DNA from: Diprion similis
Taxonomy: Eukaryota; Arthropoda; Insecta; Hymenoptera; Diprionidae
DNA: 64,000 nucleotides
Assembly (NCBI RefSeq): GCF_021155765.1
Contig: NC_060112.1
Coordinates: 20,584,001 to 20,648,000 of the forward strand
Reading direction: 5' to 3'
The notes below the pieces were generated by a model that saw only the letters and a list, made by a program, of their open reading frames with translations, did not search any database and was not told the origin of the DNA. Numbering within the stretch: position 1 is the first letter of the stretch; every line of letters starts with the position of its first letter. Shown one piece after another: positions 1 through 11,300 of this stretch. A program made the translations under genes and the position numbers.

Positions 1-101
1 GCACAAGGAAAACTTTACATAATAGGCCGATGCTGAGCTGAGGATAAGTTTATGTTATCAAACTGAATCAACTGCTGCGTCTAATGAACGTAAGTTCTCA
101 C

Positions 102-236
102 CTCTGAAAGGGTAGAAAGAGCCTCGCTCAAATTGTCTAAAGTACAAAAATGAGCTTCCTTGGGAGATTCTCCATGCATAGCCATCATGGTTTTCAGGGT
201 CCTTAGAGACGAGCTGGCATCAGAATTCCTTTCCAT
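102..236 (-). CDS. First coding exon of an unidentified gene, continuing past the left edge
   Basis: The reverse strand shows an ATG at 236-234 followed by 45 codons and a consensus donor (CAGAG|GTGAGA) at 102/101, phase 0. The peptide starts MERNSDASSSLRTLKTMMAM and continues with a hydrophilic stretch ending LSTLSE. I do not recognise the family. Nothing in it looks like a signal peptide or membrane segment. The rest of the gene should lie left of the window, and the first 101 bases would be intron 1. The gene is transcribed divergently from NDUFB6, with about 1.9 kb between the start codons. The open frame with an exact donor is the only support, so a chance ORF remains possible. Confidence 0.5.
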
Positions 237-2182
237 TGTGGTGCAGAAGATTCAAGAATTTCTGTAATAACTTGACAAGAATCGACAATCAAAAGTAAGA
301 TAAGATTTCGAAAATCCTGATAATTTGAGTTCATTCTCACACACATGTGGCAATTTTGGCACTGGATTAAAACCAGTAATAGAACTGACAGAGAATTTAA
401 TATTGTAACTACATTTTCAATTGCGGAATGGTTTAGTCTAATAAACTGTCACTTTCCTTTATGCAGTTTTGAATTTGCAATCTAGTCTCAATGTAAATAG
501 TAACGCTCGACTAGGATCATAAAGGTTGCCAAAGGTCTGGTAATCAGTAAATTGAACTTTATGTGGCTAGTTAGACTGTTACAGATCTATTCAGAACTGA
601 TCAAAAGAGTAAATACAGTAATAATCAACGAGATGTACCTTTTTCAAATAAACGATGTTATAATAATTGACGCTGGGCTAGGTATAATGAAAATTACATT
701 TAAAAAAAACAAGCAAACAAAGAGTTAAGAACGCCTAGCATTGGGGTACGTCTAAATTATTGTCAAATAAACATATACATCTAAGATTTAGAGGGTCAAA
801 GGTTCGACTGTCGATATTTGTATGTATACACAGGCATCGCATTCTCATTTTACCCAATCCTATCCAACGAATTTAAGCATTGGTCCACCACCATTGTACA
901 ACTATACGTGTGTAGGTGGTGATATGAAGGTGTGGTGGGGGTTCTCATGGGATTCTGGAGTACGTCCCTATTTATATGTCACGAAATCTTCTGTACATAC
1001 CACATCTTCGATGGTAACGCGCGTAGTAGAGATGCATCGAACTAACACTCTTTACAGTACCCTCCAGCCGGTAATGTAGAGACCTGTGATTAGCATTTGA
1101 GGATTGTCTGCTTTATTAGATCAGCTGCACTACAGGATACTACTATATCGGTCGGGCGATTTGACCATGAAATGATAATGAATAATAGAGACGATCATCG
1201 CATAATAGTAACATAAAAACACATAAATTACTTAACTTTTTGACGGAATCCTACGGTTTTCGGAAAATCGAGCTTCTCTTGCTTATTCTACACAGCATAG
1301 TTCTAAATAGAATCAATTATCACGGTAAAGTAACTGTTGTCAACTTGAAATAGCGCGAAAATCTTCAGTCAACCGCCGATGTTTGTTTTAAGAGAATCCA
1401 AAGCCTGCATTATTTTAAATTTAATCGTTTGTTCTTGGTCGGATTGAAATATTGTCCAAGTCAATTATTTTGCGATGTATACTTATTTTCCGCAAGTCTA
1501 CTTCTATCTTCGGCCGGCTCGAGATATTCAAATATTACTTTTAAAATTTACTCGGTTCTGTTCCGTAGCCTGATAGATACGTCTAGCTATAGACTCTGGA
1601 ACGTCCAGCTGCTGATGACGTAACGACATACCCGTATAACCTATTTGTGTCCCTGCGACAGTGAATAAGGTTGGCTTTCAATGTATAATAGTACTATTCT
1701 TGCATTTAATGTAGACTGTGAAAACATTTTACGCTACACATTTCACTATTCCTTCACACCCCATTTACCATCTTCAGTCACAACACAATTCTCTATAATT
1801 ACATAAACGGTTTAGCTAATGCCTGGAGGTTCCCACTGAGAGGATCAGATTTTGTCATATCCATTGCTAACAAAACGAAATGTCATTAATCTCGTTCATT
1901 ATCACGCAACGAGCAACACCGCGTTGCCTTCAGTACAAAAATATTCAAAATTTTCAGTACTTTTAAAAGCAAACCTTCAAGTAGAAGAGAAACGCATGAG
2001 AGGTTAAGTTCAGCAGATGTACTAACTGTTGAAGCAGGATGTCAACAGCAGAATATGTACTTAGTGTTGTCATTTTTTGGATAATTGTTTTTGTAAAATA
2101 TTTTTTTACATAGCGTCCGAGACTCGTCTCTAAGATACGTCTTTGTTATAGATACAGGGTCAATTCTTTGCAACCTGTCAAC
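237..2182. other. Intergenic region between two divergent genes
   Basis: AT-rich sequence with no convincing coding exon on either strand. The 85-codon frame near 822-1079 and the 64-codon frame near 1429-1623 have no splice signals or recognisable composition and look like chance. The last 100 bases before 2183 are probably the NDUFB6 5'UTR and promoter. No clear TATA box was found, as is usual for a housekeeping gene. Confidence 0.5.
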
Positions 2183-3302
2183 ATGGCGTCGTCAGATACT
2201 GGTGGTGTGAAGCCGTTCGGTATTGCGAGGCGTATGGCACGTGAACACGAACGTCTGATTGGTATGACTGACGAGGAAAGAGCATGGAGAAATCAGTATC
2301 TAAAAGATCAAATCTTGCACCATGATGAGCCGGTCATAAGCGACGCTCAAGTGTTCAGACAAAATTTGAACCCGATAAGAAGATTTTATAGAGCACCTCT
2401 CGACAAATTCGAGGATATGCTTGTCAAACCGTTGGTACGAATTGAGTCATTCACATCAAAGATGCTTGTTCTCAACCACTTTACTTGAACATTTCGTACT
2501 AACTGATATCTTGTCACTGTTTTCAGGGTTCCACATGGGCACTGAGAGTACGTTTTATGACTGGAAAAATTATCATGGGAGTTTTCTTCACATATGCCAC
2601 ATATTACTATTTCAAATATAATCAAAATGTAAGTATATTTCCCTTGGAATACAATCCATAAGTAAGTCTTGTGAAAACTTAGAGACCCTCAGAAGATGAG
2701 ATTTTTTTACTCTATAGACATTCTATCTCAGATGTTCTATTTTTTTTTTTCAAAGCATTTTACTTTAACCACCTCAACAAACTAATAAAATATCTATTAA
2801 TTAATTCTGAGGATTACAGGTGTTATATTGCACAATTTTTAGTTATTATTTAATGATTTATTTTATTGTTGTAGAATGTTTCGTCCGTCTTAGGACTTTT
2901 TCAAGCACTTAATAAGTCAATCATTGGAAGTAAAAGATGAAATTTCCCTATGACTTATATTTGCATTTCAATGATCGATTTATTGAGTACCTCAAAAAGT
3001 CCTGACAGGGCCGAAACTTTGTACAGTAATAAAATAAACCGTTAAAAATTAACTAAAAAATTGTCCAATGTAATACCTGTGATCCTCAGAATTATAAACA
3101 ACAATGGATAAGAAGAGGATTGATTTGTAAATCAATATCTATTGTTTTTATTTTGTCGTAGACCTGGATGCGCAAAGGTGGCTGGAGAGTAATTCATTCT
3201 AGAAAACCTGTACTACCTGGAGACCCAGGGTACCCTCAAGTCTCAGATCGTACGAAACCCAGTGACTATGCTAGTCGTGGATTTAAAGATTCCCCGATAT
3301 AA
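2183..3302 (+). CDS. NDUFB6: NADH dehydrogenase (ubiquinone) 1 beta subcomplex subunit 6 (B17)
   Basis: Accessory subunit of mitochondrial complex I, in the membrane arm. Exons 2183-2434, 2527-2628 and 3162-3302 join in phase 0 to give 164 residues. The start at 2183 (aacATGGCG) has a good Kozak context; the open frame extends a little upstream but without ATG. Recognised from family landmarks: the MTDEERAWRNQYLKDQIL segment, the basic stretch before a single membrane segment in exon 2 (KIIMGVFFTYATYYYFKY), and the C-terminal motif RKPVLPGDPGYP. Human NDUFB6 is 128 residues, so this one has a longer N terminus. Intron 2 (2629-3161) carries a palindromic repeat. Neighbouring BBIP1 is on the same strand 1.7 kb downstream. 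Confidence 0.92.
2802..3094. mobile_element. MITE-like palindromic element in NDUFB6 intron 2
   Basis: The two halves are imperfect inverted repeats of roughly 130 bases. The left arm begins TAATTCTGAGGATTACAGG near 2802 and the right arm ends with its near reverse complement, CCTGTGATCCTCAGAATTA, at about 3094. Similarity continues inward through TTTATTTTATT and GGACTTTTT to a centre near 2940. There is no ORF, so a non-autonomous element is the simplest reading. The ends are AT-rich, so the target duplication cannot be fixed (TA or TTAA are possible). Superfamily not determined. Confidence 0.7.
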
Positions 3303-5039
3303 AAAATGAAATTACACAATTTCTAGTACCTTAGTTGTTATTATTATACACAAGATAAATGTGATGTAAAGATTGTATCTCTTTTGTTTCATTTCATTCA
3401 TTCATCCCATAATTAGCTATGCGTAGAAGAGATCAAAGAAGACTGCGAATGTTCTGCGGAATAATCTTCACTACGAAATGCTAGTCCTATTGATTAAAGT
3501 GCAACCACTTGATATTCTAGTCCTAGTTAAACAAGTATATTACATCTCCAGTACAAAGACTTGCGAAGGTTATCGTTAAGTTTAAGTCGTTTGTCAAGTA
3601 TCTAAGATATTCAATATCTGTTATTTTTATGTAGCTAAATGTCAGTAGAATAATTGAAGTTAGAACACAAAAAATATCCATACACCACTAATGTACAGTG
3701 TTTATGTTCATACCGTGCCGAACAGCAAAAATCCGATGATGTTAAATTTCGCGCTAAATCTTTGAGACCAATCGAATAATCATCTGTTCGAGACGCGTGC
3801 GCGTGCGAACGTCAATATAAGATTTGATCTACGTCACGAAGCAGTGAAACAGGTCGTCGGTAGAGCAAAAGTTTTGTTTTAAGTACATGTAACAATTGGA
3901 AAGACAATGGTAATGTTTAATTTGTTACTCGTACAAGTGAGCTAGCAGAACAGGATAATCTACATTGTAGGTTATGATATAACCTGAAATAAGTAACAAC
4001 CGTGTTTTAATGCACAGAAATATACGTAATACAAGTGTTTGACGTTTGACACACGCTGCTTTCTAAGCGTTCTCGCTATCGTTTTATTGAAATGAAAGTA
4101 GCACAAGTGTACTTAAAATCAGTCGTCCACGCAATCTAGCGTACACACTTTTGTAAATTCATTTCCTTCACACCCTATGTTTCCAGCTTTTTCCTGATTT
4201 TTATTAACATATTGTTCATGCAAGAAATTCCCTGCCGTTTACATTTTCGTCTGTTATCTAGCCGTATTTTAATTCGTTCACACGCTCCAATCACATTTCG
4301 CTCAAGTCGTGAACTTGGAATTTTTTTAGATGTATCAGTTTCACCAATCTACTTTATAGACTTCAATTTCTCTACTTATGAATAACTTTCCACACTCCTA
4401 ACCTATCATTAATCAAAGAATAGCTGGAATCATGTAATCTTGGTAGTTGCAATTTTTTCTCAAAATTATCAATGGTCGATTTGATAATACAAGATGCGAT
4501 ACTTCGATTCACTGCAGAATTTCTTATCCCTTTTGTATGCCATTTCCTAGTCTAAAAATAAGTTACCATCACATTTCTCAATGTCAATTACTCTCACAGT
4601 TATTCTTCAATCTGTAATAAGGCCTAGATAAGTCTTGATAGAGTTTTGCACTATTGAACAACGTATTCCAGTACTGAATAATCAAAGTTCTCAGAATTGT
4701 ACAAGATTCAACTGTTCGTTGTACATTCCATTCAGTTTTTAATTTTCTCACCTTCATTATCAGAGTATCATGATATTCTGTGTATTTGTAAATGATGCAC
4801 AAGGTTTTTCCACATTTCCTATACCTCACAACCCTGCCAATCTATCCTCTGCCTTTTTTTTAGCGTTCCTATCGTCTTGAGAAATATGACTGTCTTTTCT
4901 GTAAGATTTCCTTTTTGTCTGAGATTTTGCACCTAGCCTTAAACGTTCAAAAGCTTAAATCTTCCCATTTATTCCTGATGTGTGCAGTAATGGATTTGGC
5001 TAGATATTGGGAAATAATTTGTTTGTTATTATTTTTCAG
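3303..5039. other. Intergenic region and probable BBIP1 5'UTR intron
   Basis: No coding exon is apparent; the 81-codon reverse frame at 4584-4829 lacks support. The stretch around 3720-3910 is richer in CpG and may hold the promoter and non-coding first exon for BBIP1. A good acceptor (TTATTTTTCAG, ending at 5039) sits 22 bases before the BBIP1 start codon, so part of this region is probably a 5'UTR intron. Confidence 0.5.
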
Positions 5040-5061
5040 ACTTGTCAAGTTTCAATAAAAA

Positions 5062-5286
5062 ATGTCAGAATCCGAACGAAATAATGATGTCGACCAAATC
5101 AACGTGGTAATACCTCAGCAGGGTATAATCTACGATCAAGAAATATCCGATTACATTCTTTGCAAGCCAAAATTGATGCCGCTGAAGTCAATAACGCTTG
5201 AAAAGCTAGAGAATATGCAAAAAGAGGCTGAGCTTAAAATTAAAGAAATGGAAAACAGTCAGATATCGAAAACCCAAGAAAACTAG
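5062..5286 (+). CDS. BBIP1: BBSome-interacting protein 1 (BBIP10)
   Basis: Small subunit/assembly factor of the BBSome, the coat complex that moves membrane proteins in and out of cilia. The 74-residue protein is encoded in one exon. The diagnostic core is LCKPKLMPLKSITLEKLENM (about residues 33-52), nearly the same as the vertebrate BBIP1 core; it is preceded by the family-typical IPQQGIIYDQ region. The C terminus is a charged helix. The ATG follows an acceptor at 5039, so the 5'UTR is spliced. The stop codon is 92 bases before the LMBRD2 ATG on the same strand, with no polyadenylation signal between, suggesting a shared transcript. Vertebrate BBIP1 is about 92 residues. Confidence 0.9.
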   Translation: MSESERNNDVDQINVVIPQQGIIYDQEISDYILCKPKLMPLKSITLEKLENMQKEAELKIKEMENSQISKTQEN

Positions 5287-5378
5287 AATCAAATTAAGTG
5301 TGATACTAAGTTCCAAGTACCTGTATACATTTTACCAAACTGATTTTTTTGCGCATTGAAAATCAAACTGGCACAAAA

Positions 5379-8300
5379 ATGAGCCTTAGGCTGCTTTTGT
5401 CCGAGGTGATATTTGCCTTCTGCTTAGCAGCAACATTACTCTATAGATATGGAAACGTGTACAGACATCACATCATCGTTACCATAGCTGTTCTCATCGC
5501 TTGGTACTTTTCTCTATTAATTATATTTGTACTGCCGCTGGACGTTTCGTCAGTAAGTTGATTCTTCATGCTTGCAATAATTTACTACGAATTTTTCGAA
5601 ATTCACTTTACAAGTGGTAAATTTTCTCTTGCAAATTGGCCTGGTTTCATGTGTTTACTTGTCCACCAGACAGTTTACAGACAATGCTGTGAGCAAAATA
5701 ACCTGACTGCAACCGCCTTCGGTGGAAATGTGACAATTGCACCTCCGTTGTGTCGAGAGCCATGGTCTAACGTGCCTGACAATGTTTATCCAAACTTGTG
5801 GAGGGTTGTGTACTGGACTTCTCAATGTTTGACATGGCTGATTCTTCCACTGATGCAATCCTACATCAAGGCAGGAGATTTTACTGTCAGAGGAAAGTTA
5901 AAATCTGCATTGATTGACAACGCTATTTATTATGGAAGTTATCTATTTATCTGCGGTATATTGTTGATATACATTGCATTGAAACCTGGCTTGGATCTTG
6001 ATGGGTGAGTTCATTACCTTCGTTTCATAAAGTCACTCCGACAGTAGAGTTTCAATATGAAATATAATTCGTTGTGCAAATATGACTTTGAATATAAAGA
6101 AATAAAGTATTTTTATATTCAATAATGTTGAGAATCCATGTTTAATGCAAATCATTCAAACAAACGGAATCTTCTTGTTGATGATGCATGACTAACTCTG
6201 CAAATACGAGTGTTTGTAAGCCATCAGTCAGCACAGGTATTTGTATTGATTTAAAAAGAAGATTCAATGGAAAATTTTTTGAAGATAACTGGGTGTATCT
6301 GCTGAGTCTAAAAAATACATCCTTGAAATGTGTATGCAAAACCCGTAACTTAAAATACACGAGCAACAATTTGCAAACATATTTCTAGCTATTCACTTAA
6401 CTAAATTGAGATTTTTTCTATCTCATTATACAAACTTGTGAGTTCAGAGAAGTGACTCTCAAAAATGGTTGGCCGTATACGGTTATTGCTATCAAATCGT
6501 TTCCATAGTATTTTCAATGCTAAGTAACGGTTAGCACAATTTGTACATCCATTAACACTATTCGCGCTGATGTCATTGGGCCTATATGACACGCGTTCGT
6601 CGATAATAATCTGCCACTACGAAGTAGAATTCGCTTGCGAACATACCAATCTTATAAATTTCATCTTCAAGTTATATTTTTCTTTGTGAAATGAAAATCT
6701 TGATATTCCTCATTTTCTTTACATTCTCGTGTTCTGAACAAAAACCATTGGATTCAAGCAAGGATGCATCAACGGAGGAAATACTATCTGTGATTCCAAT
6801 AGATTCTGTAAACGATGTGAATTATCAGAAGGTTTCTACCACGCCAAAAATTAATATAGAATCGATTCAACAACTTAACAATATGTCGGCGATATCAGAA
6901 ACCTTGACCGTCAATAACAAGAACTCAAAAATTTCGCCAAAAGCAGAATCTGTCGCTGTCCATTCTTCTGCTGAACCAACAACTTCTAGTGATGATGAAG
7001 TAAAAACTGAGAAATCATTCAATGGGAATTATCAAACCACAAATACGCCGCTATCTGTTTATACTATGAGTAATGAAGATGCAGTTGATGTCATGCTCAT
7101 TTCTGAAAAAGATTTTACTTCTTCAATGAAGATTTTTCCAACTACTGATATTACCTCGAAGAACTCTTCTAATAATTCTGAAATTAATCCAAGTTTGTTT
7201 ACATCACTTCCTTCGTCATTTGCATCATCAGAAACAACTGAAAGTGTTATTCTAGGTGAAATAGAAGAAGGATCTACGGATTTGGAAATACTGGTGATTC
7301 CATTAGTTGAGCAACATAAGTCTAATAAATCTATTCAGTCTGATAAATCTAGTGAATCTGATGAATCCGACGAGTCTGATGAAGCCAACGATTCCGATGA
7401 ACTCGACGAGTCTGACGAATCTGATGAATCTGATGAATCTGACGATTCCAACGAATCTGACGATTCCAACGAATCTGACGAATCTAACGAATCTAACGAA
7501 TCTAACGAATCTAACGAAAATGGTGAATTTGAATCGAGCAGTGTATCAAATACAGATGCTCCACAAAATGAAGTATTTGAGACTATCGATGGCAACCAGA
7601 GTCTCAGAACCACATCAGCTTTATCTAATGACGAAAGTGAAACACTTTCTTCTACAGTCCCTCAAGATTACTCATTAACTTCAAACCCTATACCAGATGA
7701 CATACAGGATGAAGAAAAAGAAGAATCTACACCGGATCTGGAAAGCAGTGGAAATCAAGCCAACAATTCCACAGGTGGATCGGAATTTTTAGTTGCCGAA
7801 GAAAGTTCGTATAGCAGTGCACAGCATAATTCTTCTAACGAAATGAGTTCCAGTGACTTTAAATCTTTGAAGCATCCAGGAAGTTTTAAAAAACAGAATT
7901 CTACCATCACTGATTCACATACAATTAAAAACTTATCCCGTACACAGGTTTCGTCAAATAATGAAAAAGATTTCTCAAACTTGACAACAAAACAAGAAAC
8001 TGCAACCACAAGTAAAGCAAGTACTCCGAGCTCCTCCACGACTGAATCGACATTAGAAAAAGAGATCGACGATGAAGAATTATTTATACATGATCTCCTA
8101 GATCCTGCCATTGTATTAGCTAAGAGAAGTTTACAAAATTCAGATGTTTTCAAGAATCCATCAGATATCGAATCGGACAGGAACATGTACAGAATACAGG
8201 AAACTCAAGCTATTGGTGACGCTGTAAATGAAAAATCTGAAAGAAAGCGAAGAGATGCATCCTGGGGTAGTGACGCAGATTGGTCGGGAAATGAAAGAAT

Positions 8301-11300
8301 GACTAGCTGGAGAACTTCTGGCAGCTACAACGAAAGAAGATTCGACGTCTCCAAAGAGGATACGAGTGATTATCAAGCTCCTTTTAGGCTTATCCCTGTA
8401 TTTTCTGGATGAAATTAATATTTTACTAGATGTATTATTCAATGATTGATTGATTGTATTATACCTTCATATTGCAGTTATTATTATTGAGGGATAATCA
8501 ATGTATCCTTAATACAAATAAACATCTCTAATATGAATGTAAATAATTTATGAATTTCTTTGCGACTTATTAATTAATTCAAATAAAGATGTTATAACCC
8601 ATCAATTGTAAACTGTCCGTTACTCTCTGGGTATTGGTAAATATAAGATGTGCGCTATTATGCCAAAAAATTAGGATTTCGATTTTTTTTCAAACTTTAC
8701 AAATGAAATAAATAGAAATGAATAAAAATTACAAATTTTGTTACAGTCAAAAATTGAAAGCTATAGCATCATCTGCCTCAAACACTTGGGGCTTATTTCT
8801 CCTTGTACTATTATTGGGTTACGCTCTTGTCGAAGTACCCCGTGGATTATGGAATGCCAGCAAACCTGGGTACACCTTACATTATAGCTATTTTAAAGCA
8901 GCTAAGCTTAGCCTGGATAAATGTGAAGCTGAAGAAACAGTGGATGATGTTCTTGAGGTATCAATCTATAATAGTCATTAAGAGTTAGCAATTTTATTGT
9001 TCTGCTCAATGCCTATGTTATTTCATTTTCTGGCTAGCAAATTTGTAATATTTTGCTCACTTTTCTAGGCCTTACAAGCAGCATCGGTAGCTATTGGAGT
9101 TGGTCATCCATTCCATCGTAATTTGGAAACTATATTTCAAAAAGTGCCTGCTGAATTAAAAGATAGAATGAATAGAAGGCAATTACCTGACGACACTCCT
9201 ACTGATTCACCTTCAGAAAAAGCTCTCATCCGTCTCCATAAACATGTATGTTGTACATAATTCTTTATTAAGCCTTATAAATTTGGCTTACTGACAATGA
9301 GTTAAACCATGTATTATGTATTCTGTATATGTTATTCAAATCAATTGTTTTTCACCTCTGCTAATTATTACTCGCACATCGGTGTATTTCTAGACTATTA
9401 AATCTCTACAAACTCTACAACGAACGGAAACACAATGGGGAATTTTAATCGAAAAAATATTTCATCTGGAGGATATTGCCAAGAATCAAGCTAGCCATGA
9501 CAGAAGATTCAAGTCAACATTCCCCGTTGTCCGTCCATTACCGCTGCGATTCGTTTACAACCCTACTGTTGGTATGTGCAATTGCCTGTTCAAAAAATGT
9601 CATATTTTGTACATTATGGTCATTATTCTAGGGCTGATAATTCAAGTGACAATTAATTTTATTATTCAATAAAATCTATGAAAACCGTTGTGTCATCAAT
9701 AAATAGAATTAGTTTATTCATCAAAATATTATGCTTTTGCTACAGAATGGTATTGGAAATGTGTAATCAAAAGTTACGCTCAAAAGCTCGCTGCCTTTGC
9801 TGCTGGAGCTCTATCTGTTGCTGTTGTCTGGTCAGAAGTAACATTTTTCAATAAATCGCCAGTTCTATCTTTGTTTGCGCAATTTGTGAATTTGGCAAAA
9901 GTTGAATATGATTATTTTACAATTGAGGTAATTAAATAATATCAATTTGATCGTATTATTCAATACTTTTAAAAAACAATTTCTCAAAAGTATATAATTA
10001 CCATTGCTAATTACAGATTCTGTCGACCTTAATTATAGCCTACCTTTGCTATTGTGCTTATTCGACTGTACTAAAGATTCGTGTATTAAATTTGTACTAT
10101 CTGGCTCCACATCATCAAACAAATGAGTACAGTTTAATATTCAGTGGGATGATGCTCTGTCGGCTTACGCCACCGATGTGTCTCAATTTCTTGGGTCTAA
10201 TTCACATGGACTCACACATCATTACAACGCATATTTTGGAAACACATTACACGCAGGTATATCTTCTGCTTTGTAAATTGAAATCTGTATAATTTCTCTA
10301 CTGATTCAGTTCCTGTACTGAATAGTATATTTTCATATTTATTGATAGGTAATGGGTCACATGGATGTTATATCGATTATCTCAGATGGTTTCAACGTGT
10401 ACTTTCCAATGGCAATATTAGCCTTCTGTTTGGCAACGTACTTTAGTCTTGGAAGTAGATTACTCTCGATGCTTGGGTTTCAACAATTCCTTGGCGATGA
10501 TGAGTTAACAACTGATCTCGTTGAAGAAGGTCGTGAACTGATCAAACGAGGTATGTAAAGACGAAATAATATCATTTGATCCAGCTTACAATGGCAATTG
10601 AGAGCAAGTGTCCCAAATACTACTCTGACAATGACATGATTTTTGGTCAAATGACTGAATTTGGCTGGAATGGCTGAAAATGACTCAATATTATTTATTA
10701 ATTAATATTTTTCCAGAGCGACGTAAGCGCCAGCGCACCGAGGACTCGATGAGTCGTAGACGTGAGTTTCAAGAAAGGTTCAATAATTTAGGAACTGCAT
10801 CTCGTTATAGAACAGCTAGACAAAGTACTGATACTGGTATGTACGAAGTTGTCTAGAACCAAGATTTAGTTTCCTGGCCTATAAAACGGATTCTGCTTAG
10901 TATTCTATCAGTTTTAGGTGTATGCATTACCGTATTGTTTACTGCATGTAAGAATTCCGCTTTTAAATAATGCTTGTTGTAAAACACAAAAATATATTTC
11001 ATCTTCTTTTTGGTATGAATGAGTTCCCTGACACTTACAGTGAAAGGTGAAACTTATTTTTTAGTTAGGTGATTAACTTCTGCTGCTTAGTATTTGAAAT
11101 CACATTGGTCAATTCTTGAAAACCTAATAGATGCATTGCATTTTCCACAATGTTCAAATTATCATAATCGATTCTATTGGAACATTTTCTTTCTATTTAT
11201 ATTTGAAATATGAATACTTCCAATTAATTTCAGATAATCTACTTATGAAATTTATAAAATCAAAGTATTCCCAACACAGAATTATGTGAAAGTATTAAAA

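Noticed and set aside
7307-7678. Alternative-frame ORFs on both strands over the SDE repeat
   Set aside because: The nine-base repeat keeps several frames open at once; only the 573-codon frame has a signal peptide and continues beyond the repeat.
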